Source of the DNA: CAYFQB01 sp964345225
Lineage (GTDB): Bacteria; Nitrospirota; Thermodesulfovibrionia; Thermodesulfovibrionales; UBA6898
Assembly: GCA_964345225.1 (NCBI GenBank)
Contig: CAYFQB010000046.1
Location: 1 to 60,377 of the forward strand
Direction of reading: 5' to 3'
Length of the DNA: 60,377 bases
Under the pieces are notes generated by a model. It saw only the letters and a list, made by a program, of their open reading frames with translations, was not told the origin of the DNA and ran no database searches. This document shows positions 35,511 through 43,479 of the stretch, piece after piece. A program made the translations under genes and the position numbers. Within the stretch, counting starts at the first letter, position 1; every line of letters starts with the position of its first letter.

Positions 35511-36944
35511 ATGCACAAAATCCTTATTATTGACGATGATGAATTTATCAGGGATTTACTTCAGTCATTTCTGCAGGATAAAGGTTTTTATATCAGATTA
35601 GCCCATGATGGCCTGAAAGGCCTTAATTTGATCAGAGAAGAGGATTTTTCCGTTATATTATGTGACCTTGTAATACCAGGAATCCAGGGAATGGATATTT
35701 TAAGGGTAATATCTGCTTCAAAAATAAATATTCCTTTTATTGTAATTACTGGCTTCGGAACAATACAGACTGCTGTTGAAGCGATGAAGATGGGGGCTTT
35801 TGATTATATTACCAAACCCTTCAACCTGGAAGAACTCCTGATAATTATCAATAGAGCTATAGATATGTCAAAACTGCAGAAAGAGAACATCATGCTGAAG
35901 AAGCAGCTCAAAAAGAAGTATAACTTTAAGGGAATCATTGGTAATTCACCAGGCATGCAAAAGGTGTATGAAGTAATAGAAAGGATAGCGGATACAGACA
36001 GTACAGTACTAATTATAGGTGAAAGGGGGACCGGCAAGGAACTTATTGCAAAGACCCTCCATTATAACAGCTCTCGTGCACAGGGACCATTCGTACCCGT
36101 AAACTGTACTGCAATACCCAATGAGCTTCTGGAATCTGAACTCTTTGGTCATGAAAAGGATTCATTTGCCGGAGCTCTAAATACAAGGGTCGGCCGCTTT
36201 GAGCTTGCAAATAAGGGGACCCTTTTTCTTGATGAAGTAGCTGAATTAGCACCGTCACTGCAGGTTAAATTGTTAAGGCTGCTTCAGGGAAAGGAGTTTG
36301 AGAGAGTTGGAGGTACAACTACAATAAAGGTAGATTTAAGGATACTGGTATCAACTAATAAGGATCTCGAAAAGATAACCAGGGAAGGAAATTTCAGGGA
36401 GGATTTATTCTATAGACTGAATGTTATACCTCTGCATATTCCTCCCTTGAGAAACAGGACTGAAGATATTCCGCTTTTAGTGGATTATTTTGTGAATGAA
36501 TTCTCCAGGAAGAAAAAAAGAAAGCCTCTTGCAATTTCTAAAGAAGCAATGGATTGTTTTTATAATTATATGTGGACAGACAATGTGAGGGAGTTAGAAA
36601 AATTGATTGAAAGACTCACAATTCTTGTAAGCGGTGATATTGTAAAGGTTTCAGACCTTCCTGAAAAGTATCGACAGTTATCGTCCCGTAGATTTAAAAA
36701 AGGCTTTAGTACTTCCATGATGCACGATTATATAAACGACACTATTGGTATTTCCGTAGAAGGGATTAAACTTAATGAAGTTGTTGAAGATATAGAAAGA
36801 AACATGATACTCAAAGCTCTTGAAAAGACAGGGGGGATTAAGAGTAGATCTGCAAGTATTTTAGGTCTGAACAGGACGACACTAATAGAGAAGATGAAAA
36901 AAATGGGAATAATAAGTCATAAGTATAAGCAGAAAGAGGAGTAG
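35511..36944 (+). CDS. NtrC-family response regulator with a degenerate GAFTGA loop
   Basis: The 477-residue protein has a receiver (D52 in VILCDLVIPG, K102), an AAA+ domain with Walker A GERGTGKE (170-177) and Walker B GTLFLDEVAE, and a Fis-like HTH (SRSASILGLNRTTLIEKM). The sigma54-contacting loop reads DSFAGA (217-222) instead of GAFTGA: the first Gly and the conserved Thr are lost. It may not activate sigma54 RNA polymerase in the usual way. No SD precedes ATG 35511; TTGACG (35476-35481) and TAGTGT (35499-35504), 17 nt apart, end 6 nt before the ATG. No kinase is adjacent. Confidence 0.92.
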   Translation: MHKILIIDDDEFIRDLLQSFLQDKGFYIRLAHDGLKGLNLIREEDFSVILCDLVIPGIQGMDILRVISASKINIPFIVITGFGTIQTAVEAMKMGAFDYITKPFNLEELLIIINRAIDMSKLQKENIMLKKQLKKKYNFKGIIGNSPGMQKVYEVIERIADTDSTVLIIGERGTGKELIAKTLHYNSSRAQGPFVPVNCTAIPNELLESELFGHEKDSFAGALNTRVGRFELANKGTLFLDEVAELAPSLQVKLLRLLQGKEFERVGGTTTIKVDLRILVSTNKDLEKITREGNFREDLFYRLNVIPLHIPPLRNRTEDIPLLVDYFVNEFSRKKKRKPLAISKEAMDCFYNYMWTDNVRELEKLIERLTILVSGDIVKVSDLPEKYRQLSSRRFKKGFSTSMMHDYINDTIGISVEGIKLNEVVEDIERNMILKALEKTGGIKSRSASILGLNRTTLIEKMKKMGIISHKYKQKEE

Positions 36945-37145
36945 CCTGCCTTTTGTATGTAAGCTCCCTGACATAAGAAAAACCAATAATATACTTGCCT
37001 TTTTGAGCGATAACATGTTAATCTTCGAATGAAGCTTCTGGAGTATTTTGTTGTATATAATCTGCAATAACTGTCGTTTGCGTTTTTTATGACATATCCT
37101 CCTTATGCTTCATAATTTTACATTATACAAAGGAGGTGTGTCAGT

Positions 37146-37346
37146 GTGGTAAAAGGGACTGTTAAGTGGTTCAATGAGTCCAAAGGATATGGCTTTATTA
37201 CACGTGAAGATGGCGGTGATGTTTTTGTTCACTATACCGCTATTCAGGGCGATGGTTACAAAACTCTGTCCGAAGGCGATGTTGTAAGCTTTGAAATAGT
37301 TGAAAGCGAAAAAGGTCCAAAGGCGTCTAATATTGTAAAGATCTAA
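37146..37346 (+). CDS. cspA: Cold-shock protein (CspA family)
   Basis: The 66-residue protein is a single cold-shock domain with RNP1 KGYGFI and RNP2 VFVHY. It binds ssRNA/ssDNA. Start is GTG 37146 behind AAAGGAGG. A strong intrinsic terminator follows at 37354. It is upstream of an RRM protein and S21. Confidence 0.96.
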   Translation: MVKGTVKWFNESKGYGFITREDGGDVFVHYTAIQGDGYKTLSEGDVVSFEIVESEKGPKASNIVKI

Positions 37347-37353
37347 ATTTATT

Positions 37354-37387
37354 AACCAGGCTTTTAATAAACCAAGGCCTGGTTTTT
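37354..37387 (+). terminator. Intrinsic terminator of the cold-shock gene
   Basis: AACCAGGC (37354-37361) pairs with GCCTGGTT (37377-37384), followed by a T run (37383-37387). Confidence 0.8.
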
Positions 37388-37518
37388 CAATTCCCCGATG
37401 AATATTCTTCATTCTAAAGTACCTTTATCGTTTTGCAGGAAAGACCCTGCGCTTTGATGTTTAAATTATTAACGTAGCATAACATGTCTGACTAATATTG
37501 CAAGGAGGCTAAGGTGCA

Positions 37519-37845
37519 ATGTCAAGGAAGATTTATGTAGGAAACCTCCCTTACGAAGCGGATGATGCTGCTATTCGAGATTTTTTTGCCGCCGCAGGAG
37601 AAGTTCAGTCTGTGAAGATAATTACTGACGTCTCGACTGGACGGTCAAGAGGGTTCGGTTTTATTGAAATGTCCTCTGATGAAGATGTTGAGAGAGCGAT
37701 ATCCACACTCAACGGAACCAAATTCATGAATAGGACCGTTGTAGTGAGCAAGGCGAGGCCTCAGACTGAAAGGGGAAGAAGGAGCGACCGGGGAAGACAA
37801 AAAAGGCCCCATACTAGAGGACGGGGACCAGGATATTGGAGATAA
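37519..37845 (+). CDS. RRM-type RNA-binding protein
   Basis: The 108-residue protein has a single RRM: RNP2 KIYVGNLP and RNP1 SRGFGFIEM. The C-terminal 30 residues are rich in Arg and Gly (RGRRSDRGRQKRPHTRGRGP). Such proteins are common in cyanobacteria, Geobacter and Nitrospirota and resemble cold-induced RNA chaperones. AAGGAGG precedes ATG 37519. It overlaps the S21 gene by 10 nt. Confidence 0.93.
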   Translation: MSRKIYVGNLPYEADDAAIRDFFAAAGEVQSVKIITDVSTGRSRGFGFIEMSSDEDVERAISTLNGTKFMNRTVVVSKARPQTERGRRSDRGRQKRPHTRGRGPGYWR

Positions 37846-38051
37846 AGGTAGATGACAGTGGTCTGGAAAAGGCATTAAAACTTCTCAAACGTAAGCTCCA
37901 GAGGGATGGTCTTATGGGGGAACTTACAAAAAGGCGCTTCTATGAGAAACCATCTATAAAGTTAAAAAATAAGCAGAAAAAAGCTCAGAAGAGAAAAACT
38001 AAAAACTCAAGGAGGAAGATACAGAACAGACACGTTAGCATTAGTCACTGA
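37836..38051 (+). CDS. rpsU: 30S ribosomal protein S21
   Basis: The 71-residue basic protein fits S21: MEIKVDDSGLEKALKLLKRK, then GLMGELTKRRFYEKPSIK. Start is TTG 37836 inside the end of the RRM gene; this gives the expected family N-terminus. C-terminal Lys/Arg tail is longer than in E. coli. Close coupling to the RRM protein suggests co-regulated RNA/translation adaptation. Confidence 0.93.
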   Translation: MEIKVDDSGLEKALKLLKRKLQRDGLMGELTKRRFYEKPSIKLKNKQKKAQKRKTKNSRRKIQNRHVSISH

Positions 38052-38075
38052 TTTTTAAAAAAGGGGGGTCTGGAC

Positions 38076-38237
38076 TTGGCAAAACGTGCCTCTTTATACA
38101 AGAGCGCAAAAAGAAAAAAAGAATTATTGCGACAGAAGAAACAGGAAGAAAAGAGGTTGAGGCGTCAGCAAAAGCGTGCAATAGAAGAACATACTGATAA
38201 AATAAGTGATTTAGTGGAAGATAACAACAAAGATTAA
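38076..38237 (+). CDS. Small basic protein downstream of rpsU
   Basis: A 53-codon frame beginning TTG 38076 behind a GGGGGG SD (38063-38068) encodes a Lys/Arg-rich helical protein: LAKRASLYKSAKRKKELLRQ, then a KKQEEKRLRRQQKR run, ending VEDNNKD. Similar small basic proteins occur next to rpsU in other bacteria. Function unknown; nucleic-acid or ribosome binding is plausible. The frame was found by reading; it starts with TTG. Confidence 0.65.
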   Translation: MAKRASLYKSAKRKKELLRQKKQEEKRLRRQQKRAIEEHTDKISDLVEDNNKD

Positions 38238-38290
38238 CTTTTTATACTCTATACCTCAGCCCCTGTCTTGATAATTTCTGATAGAGTCAT

Positions 38291-39109
38291 CTAAATATTT
38301 CTCGTTCCCCGGCATGAGGGGAAGCTCGTGCATGACCAGAATTTACCATATTTTCCTTCTTTAAGCCGCATAGGTCCACTGCATAAAGGGCAATCGGGTG
38401 CTGATTGATCATTATTCGTTGTTGCACTATCATCAGAACCAACAGCACCGCCTTTTTTAATATGAAACGAACACCAGTCACACTTCTCTGGCTGTGGTTC
38501 TGGCATAGGCCCATCAAGGACATTGACAACTTCCTTAAGAAAGTCAATAAATGCTGTGTCGTTGCGCTCTATCTCTATCCACTTCATTGAACCTTCCAGC
38601 ATTTGCCTGTCTATAGCTAATTGTTCACACTTGTCAGGCGTAAAATAGAGTAGCCCCATTTTTGTGACCGGGCTCAATTTCAATGCATCAGGTGCAGGAT
38701 TCTCTAAAGCTAAAGTATAGGCCTGCAATTGCCTTGCATACATTTCTGACTTTCCTTCATTGGGGCTTCCGGTCTTGAAATCCATTACAGCGTAAGAACT
38801 GTCATCAAGTTCAACTACGATATCAAAACGACCGCTTATAAAGCATGTGCTTTTACATCCTGATAGTTGAATGGTCTCAGACTTTACCTTTTTCTCCCCA
38901 TGCCGGACAACTCCGGGAGGCAGATCTGGACAAAAATTTTCTGTTCGTTTGTCAGAGTAATAATCTTTTTGAAGCGAGGCAATGATACTGAAGACACCGG
39001 GTAGGGGGATTGATGGCTGAGATATACCGTGTTTAACCTTTAAAACAAAGCAGTGCTTGCATCCATTATAGAGAAAAGTCAGATCTGAAGGGCTTAACCT
39101 GTAGTTCAA
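38291..39109 (-). CDS. PD-(D/E)XK (RecB/Cas4-like) nuclease with topoisomerase-type zinc finger
   Basis: The 272-residue protein has nuclease signature residues D96 (SGRFDIVVE), D110-x-K112 (MDFKTGS) and the QxxxY motif Q127-Y131 (QLQAYTLAL). Flanking Cys pairs C17-x2-C20 and C210-x2-C213 resemble the Fe-S clamp of Cas4/AddB-type nucleases. The C-terminus is a separate topoisomerase-I-like zinc finger: C240-x2-C243, C260, C266 with GKYGKFWSCTSFP. There are no CRISPR genes around, so a DNA-repair role is more likely. The architecture is uncommon. Confidence 0.75.
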   Translation of the reverse strand: MNYRLSPSDLTFLYNGCKHCFVLKVKHGISQPSIPLPGVFSIIASLQKDYYSDKRTENFCPDLPPGVVRHGEKKVKSETIQLSGCKSTCFISGRFDIVVELDDSSYAVMDFKTGSPNEGKSEMYARQLQAYTLALENPAPDALKLSPVTKMGLLYFTPDKCEQLAIDRQMLEGSMKWIEIERNDTAFIDFLKEVVNVLDGPMPEPQPEKCDWCSFHIKKGGAVGSDDSATTNNDQSAPDCPLCSGPMRLKEGKYGKFWSCTSFPSCRGTRNI

Positions 39110-39278
39110 AAACTCGCCTCCGATTTTTTCAAATATTACAACAATTTATATTGAAAAGTGAACTAAACTTTATAAAACATTGATTTATAAAGGAACCGGA
39201 TTGCATCGCTTCATTCGCAATGACTGCTATTTGAGATTTTCAAAGGCTGTCAAACCTTGCTGCAAAAACCTTTTAATT
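39110..39278. other. Spacer with a common intergenic word
   Basis: The segment GATTGCATCGCTTCATTCGCAATGAC-like near 39200-39224 (broken here for length) is a self-complementary ATTGC..GCAAT word of a kind that recurs between genes in many bacteria. No gene seen. Confidence 0.4.
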
Positions 39279-40505
39279 TTAAAATATGGGACCCTTCTCT
39301 TCGCCTAAACTTACAGCCTTTTTTATCTCCATCTCCAAGTGTTCAGGAAGGCCTTTGATTTCAACGTCCAGAAAACCTCTGATTATGGCGGACGTTGCCT
39401 CTTCACTGCTAAGTCCTCTTGCCATTAGATAGCGAATCTCTTCCTCTGCAATCTTTCCAACTGCAGCTTCATGGGACATATCAATATTATTTACCTTGCC
39501 TTCAAGCTCAGGTATGGCGTGAATTCTCCCTTTCTCTGAAAGAATAAGACCCCTGCATTCTAAATGTGCTTTGATGCCTGGGACCTCGCCTATCAAATGA
39601 CCCCTTGCAATGATATCTCCCCCATTTGTTATAGCCCTTGCAATAACTTCTGCCCTGCTGCCCCTTTCTTTTAAGAAAACCCTGGAACCCACATCCATAT
39701 TCGAACCGTCAGAAGCAAATAAAATAGTATTGTATCTCACGGTTGCATTTTTACCAACACAGTAGGCAGTGGGGTACATTTGAAGTGTTTTTACTGGCTT
39801 CATGCAAACATAGTTACTCATGAAAATACCATTTTCTTCCACAATCGTAGAAGTCCTGGGTCTTACTGCCATTTCCTCTGCCCAGTAATGAATCATAGTA
39901 AAGGTGACATGAGCGTTCTTCTTCACATAAAACTCTGAAATACCAACATGAAGTCCTCTCCTCATCATCGGGGCTGTTGCACACCCTGTAATAATGTGAA
40001 GCTCTGAGCCCTCCTCGGCAATTATTATATTATGTACATTTTGAGCTAAACCTTCCTGGGTCATATACAGACAGGCCTGTAAGGGAAATTCTACCTTTGC
40101 CCCGGGCATTGCCCTTATAAAATACCCGTGATTTTTTTTAAGTTCAGCTTGTGCAGTATATTTGTCTGCATCCACTTTCACTGCTTTCCACAAATAGTCT
40201 GAGAGCCAATCATGTTTTTTCAGAGCGTCAGTAATACTCATGACCTCCAGACCGCTCTGATATGTAGATGTTAGTATAACTGAATGGTTAACTTGGAAAA
40301 ATGACCCGGACCTGCACGCCTCCTCTGCATCAATACCCACGCTGATAGATTTCTCTTTAGCTTCATCTGATAATTCCCTTAACTTATGAATTTTTTTATA
40401 CACTTTTGCTTGATCAGAATAAGCGGTAAGATCAATATTAGGCCCAAGAGGAGATGGTTTCTTCTCTGCCTTTTTAGCATTCCCTTTAAAGTCTAATTTG
40501 TACAT
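39279..40505 (-). CDS. SufB/SufD-family Fe-S assembly protein
   Basis: The protein (408 aa from ATG 40505) has the SufB/D beta-helix core; the C-terminus IDMSHEAAVGKIAEEEIRYLMARGL is the family hallmark. Only one SufB/D protein accompanies SufC, matching a two-component SufBC (SMS-like) machinery known in archaea and some anaerobic bacteria. An alternative GTG 40514 adds 3 residues. It probably scaffolds Fe-S clusters needed, for example, by the Fe-S-rich complex I in this window. Confidence 0.88.
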   Translation of the reverse strand: MYKLDFKGNAKKAEKKPSPLGPNIDLTAYSDQAKVYKKIHKLRELSDEAKEKSISVGIDAEEACRSGSFFQVNHSVILTSTYQSGLEVMSITDALKKHDWLSDYLWKAVKVDADKYTAQAELKKNHGYFIRAMPGAKVEFPLQACLYMTQEGLAQNVHNIIIAEEGSELHIITGCATAPMMRRGLHVGISEFYVKKNAHVTFTMIHYWAEEMAVRPRTSTIVEENGIFMSNYVCMKPVKTLQMYPTAYCVGKNATVRYNTILFASDGSNMDVGSRVFLKERGSRAEVIARAITNGGDIIARGHLIGEVPGIKAHLECRGLILSEKGRIHAIPELEGKVNNIDMSHEAAVGKIAEEEIRYLMARGLSSEEATSAIIRGFLDVEIKGLPEHLEMEIKKAVSLGEEKGPIF

Positions 40506-41233
40506 ATTACGCACCCTTCATAGCCTTTGACTCTTATATCTTTTAAAATGTCCCTTGGATTACCTGAGCAGTATAAAGTGCCATTCAACATGACATAGGC
40601 CCTATCAGCATTTACATAATCCAAGATATAACCAGCATGGCTAATAATCATCCCTGCCCTTGTTCTTCTGCCTGCCATTGTGTCTTTTTCAAGCAACTCA
40701 TTTATTACCTGGCCTATCAAATTTATACTTACCAGATCTACTCCAGAATCAGGCTCATCAAACATTATGAACTCGGGATTCTGGGCAAGCAGTTGTAAGA
40801 GCTCAGAGCGCTTAATCTCCCCACCAGAAAAACCCAGATTTATATCTCTGGCCTTAAAATTAAGCAGGTTCATTTTTTTTGTAAAATCGTCGATTTTTCC
40901 TTCATTGAACGCATTTCTCTTCTCCATACAAATACGAAGTATATCTCTCAACTTCACTCCTCTAATAGCCGGGGGTCGCTGGAAGGCCATGCCGATTCCA
41001 AGCTTTGCCCTTTCATCAATGGAAAGTTTAGTAATATCTTCGCCTCTAAATATAATCTTGCCGTTCTCTACTCTGTAACCTGGCATTCCTATTATCGTGT
41101 GTAAAAGAGATGTCTTTCCGGAACCATTAGGTCCAAAAAGGGCAATCGTTTCTCCCTTCATAATATGCAGATTAACATCCTTTAATATACGTTTACCTTC
41201 AACGCTTACAGATAAATTCTCTATTTCAAGCAT
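40493..41233 (-). CDS. SufC-like ABC ATPase for Fe-S assembly
   Basis: The 246-residue ATPase has Walker A GPNGSGKTS, signature FSGGEIKRSELLQLL and Walker B FIMFDEPDSGVD; the LSGGEKKR-like SufC signature with KR following is typical. It is first in a two-gene operon with the SufB/D protein and overlaps it. No SufE, SufS, IscU or NifS neighbour is present. Confidence 0.93.
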   Translation of the reverse strand: MLEIENLSVSVEGKRILKDVNLHIMKGETIALFGPNGSGKTSLLHTIIGMPGYRVENGKIIFRGEDITKLSIDERAKLGIGMAFQRPPAIRGVKLRDILRICMEKRNAFNEGKIDDFTKKMNLLNFKARDINLGFSGGEIKRSELLQLLAQNPEFIMFDEPDSGVDLVSINLIGQVINELLEKDTMAGRRTRAGMIISHAGYILDYVNADRAYVMLNGTLYCSGNPRDILKDIRVKGYEGCVICTN

Positions 41234-41316
41234 GATATTCCACGTAAGATTATATTTATTCTGTTATTTAGTCTTATCAGTTAAAGCTTTGTCTTTAACA
41301 TTTTTTATTACATTTT

Positions 41317-41418
41317 TACCCCGTAAAAAAAGCCTTTGAAGAAATCGGAGGTTAAAAAATATTTTGCAGTCTGTGGTATAAAGCCACCGACACACAACAC
41401 TTTTTTAACGGGGTTTAC
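41317..41418. repeat. Palindromic repeat family ACCCCGTTAGAA, copy 4
   Basis: TACCCCGTAAAAAAAGCC (41317-41334) faces TTTTTTAACGGGGTTTAC (41401-41418), with a roughly 65-nt spacer. The arms diverge from the GTTAGAA core but keep the outer ACCCCG/CGGGGT. It lies between the SufC start and the V-ATPase operon end. Confidence 0.6.
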
Positions 41419-41458
41419 TTTCCTGATAAAAGCATAATTATTATTTTTGCATAAGAAT

Positions 41459-42085
41459 TCACCTGACCTCATATACTATCTCTTTAAACTTCTTAAGACT
41501 GTAGCGAGCTTCTCTTTCCCTGTCATTTATATGCTGTGAGATTGTCCTTATCTCCTGTTTCAATTCTGGCAGTATCTTCTCTTCCAATATACGAATCCTT
41601 CTGGTGGTCTTTCCTATCTCATCAGAAATTATTTTTATTTTGTTCTCGAAAGCGGCTATCCTGATTAAGGATTCAACAAGTTTTTCAAAAAGGTATATGC
41701 ACTCCTCGAGATGAGCTGTAGTAAGGAAATAATTATATTTCCTATCTTCAAGATTTCTGACAGGTGATTCATCTGCGAGAATGTCTCTAAACTTCACCCC
41801 CCAAATTATTCTCTCAATGATATTCACATTGAAATCCCTTTCAGTTAAAACGGATATCGAATCGATATTCGTTTTGCCCTCGTATCCAAGGCTGAATACC
41901 AGCTCTTTAACAGCCTTTCCATATAATTTTCTGATTTCCTCTCGTGACTTGATAAATGGCACTGTTGTATTGAGAAATTCCTTTATTAATGCCTTTCTGC
42001 GAGCTTTCAAGATACTCATACTTTTACCTACTGAATGAGACTTCTCTTTTAGAAATAGTAGGTTTGTCCTTGTTGGGTGAATCAT
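41459..42085 (-). CDS. V-type ATPase subunit D
   Basis: The 208-residue protein is the central-stalk rotor subunit (D family): two long coiled-coil helices at N- and C-terminus and the HPTRTNLLFLKEKS start. It follows the B subunit gene, as is usual. It is the last gene of the nine-gene operon; no epsilon-type extra gene follows. Confidence 0.93.
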   Translation of the reverse strand: MIHPTRTNLLFLKEKSHSVGKSMSILKARRKALIKEFLNTTVPFIKSREEIRKLYGKAVKELVFSLGYEGKTNIDSISVLTERDFNVNIIERIIWGVKFRDILADESPVRNLEDRKYNYFLTTAHLEECIYLFEKLVESLIRIAAFENKIKIISDEIGKTTRRIRILEEKILPELKQEIRTISQHINDREREARYSLKKFKEIVYEVR

Positions 42086-42107
42086 TTCTGTAACGAATTT
42101 TTATTAA

Positions 42108-43463
42108 TTATTCTATGAGGGAAAACGTCTTTAGCAGTTTCAATCCTGTATCCAGAGTCTCAAAAATATCCCTTTTTTGCATTCCCTGATTCACAAATTC
42201 CCCCTCAAAGGCATCGGCAAAGTCAAGCATCAATCTGTCTTTTTCTGTCATGCCTTCCCTGCCAACTATTGATTCAAGTCTCCTGAGATCCCTTCCCATA
42301 GCATAATATTTATAAAGAAGGTTGGATATCTCTCTATGGTCCATTCTGGTTCGACCCTCTCCAATACCTCGTTGCATTAGTCTGGAGAGGCTCGGCAGTA
42401 CATCCACTGGTGGAAATATTGCCTTCTGATGAAGTTCTCGGCTTAGGACAATCTGTCCTTCTGTAATATACCCCGTGAGATCCGGGATTGGATGGGTTAT
42501 ATCATCCTCAGGCATGGTAACCACTGGAAGCATTGTTACTGATCCTTTCTTTCCAAGAATACGCCCTGCACGTTCATATAATGAAGCAAGGTCAGAGTAC
42601 ATATAACCTGGATAGCTTCTTCTTCCCGGAAGCTCCTTTCTTGCTGTTGATATCTCCCTCAGGGCATCACAGTAATTGGTCATATCAGTAATTATTACCA
42701 GTACGTCCATTCCCTTATCAAAAGCAAGATATTCAGCCACGGTGAGAGCAAACCTTGGTGCAAGAAATCTCTCCATTACTGTATCACCAGCCATGTTAAC
42801 AAAGGCAACGAAACCTGTGCCCATGTCCTTGAGAATATTCATATAAAATGAGTATTCATGAAAAGTTATACCTAAAGCGGTAAAGACTACGACAAACTGG
42901 CTTTCTTTGAAAATAATCTTTTCGTCTGAATATTCAGGAGTAATTGATCGTGATCTTTTAAGAATGTGTGCAACAACTTCTTTTGCCGGAAGACCAGAAC
43001 ATGAAAATATTGGTAGTTTCTGTCCCTTCACAAGTGTATTAAGTCCATCAATGACAGAAAATCCGGTCTCAATAAACTCTTCAGGTCTTGCCCTCGCTGA
43101 AGGATTCATCGGGAAACCTGTAATAGGTGCCCATTTCTCTGGTATAAACATTGGCAAACCATCTATGGGTATAAATGAGCCGCTAAATATCCGGCCTATA
43201 ATATCAGAAGAAAGGGCTGCATTTTTCACAGAGTCTGTCAATATTACAGATGTGTTTTGAATATCGAGTCCCCGGGTTTCACTATAAACTTCAATCATTA
43301 CTGTATCCCCGTTGATTTCAAGGATCTCTCCGTCAAAATGCCTTCCCTCTGGTGAAACGATCTTTACTATTTCACCTATTCGAGCCTTGAATATACTCTG
43401 CACAAAAAGTAAAGGTCCTGTTATTGAAGAAATAGTTCTGTATATATGTTCAGAAAGTCTCAT
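42108..43463 (-). CDS. V-type ATPase subunit B (non-catalytic)
   Basis: The 451-residue protein has the V/A-type B subunit signature (DMTNYCDALREISTARKELPGRRSYPGYMYSDLAS, split by the conserved PGRRGYPGYMY-type element). It lacks the P-loop, as expected. It alternates with the catalytic A subunit in the hexameric head. Confidence 0.96.
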   Translation of the reverse strand: MRLSEHIYRTISSITGPLLFVQSIFKARIGEIVKIVSPEGRHFDGEILEINGDTVMIEVYSETRGLDIQNTSVILTDSVKNAALSSDIIGRIFSGSFIPIDGLPMFIPEKWAPITGFPMNPSARARPEEFIETGFSVIDGLNTLVKGQKLPIFSCSGLPAKEVVAHILKRSRSITPEYSDEKIIFKESQFVVVFTALGITFHEYSFYMNILKDMGTGFVAFVNMAGDTVMERFLAPRFALTVAEYLAFDKGMDVLVIITDMTNYCDALREISTARKELPGRRSYPGYMYSDLASLYERAGRILGKKGSVTMLPVVTMPEDDITHPIPDLTGYITEGQIVLSRELHQKAIFPPVDVLPSLSRLMQRGIGEGRTRMDHREISNLLYKYYAMGRDLRRLESIVGREGMTEKDRLMLDFADAFEGEFVNQGMQKRDIFETLDTGLKLLKTFSLIE

Positions 43464-43479
43464 TTCTTTATCTCTGCGT

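Noticed and set aside
38291..39109. CRISPR-associated Cas4
   Set aside because: No cas genes or repeat array nearby, and the C-terminal zinc finger is not a Cas4 feature.
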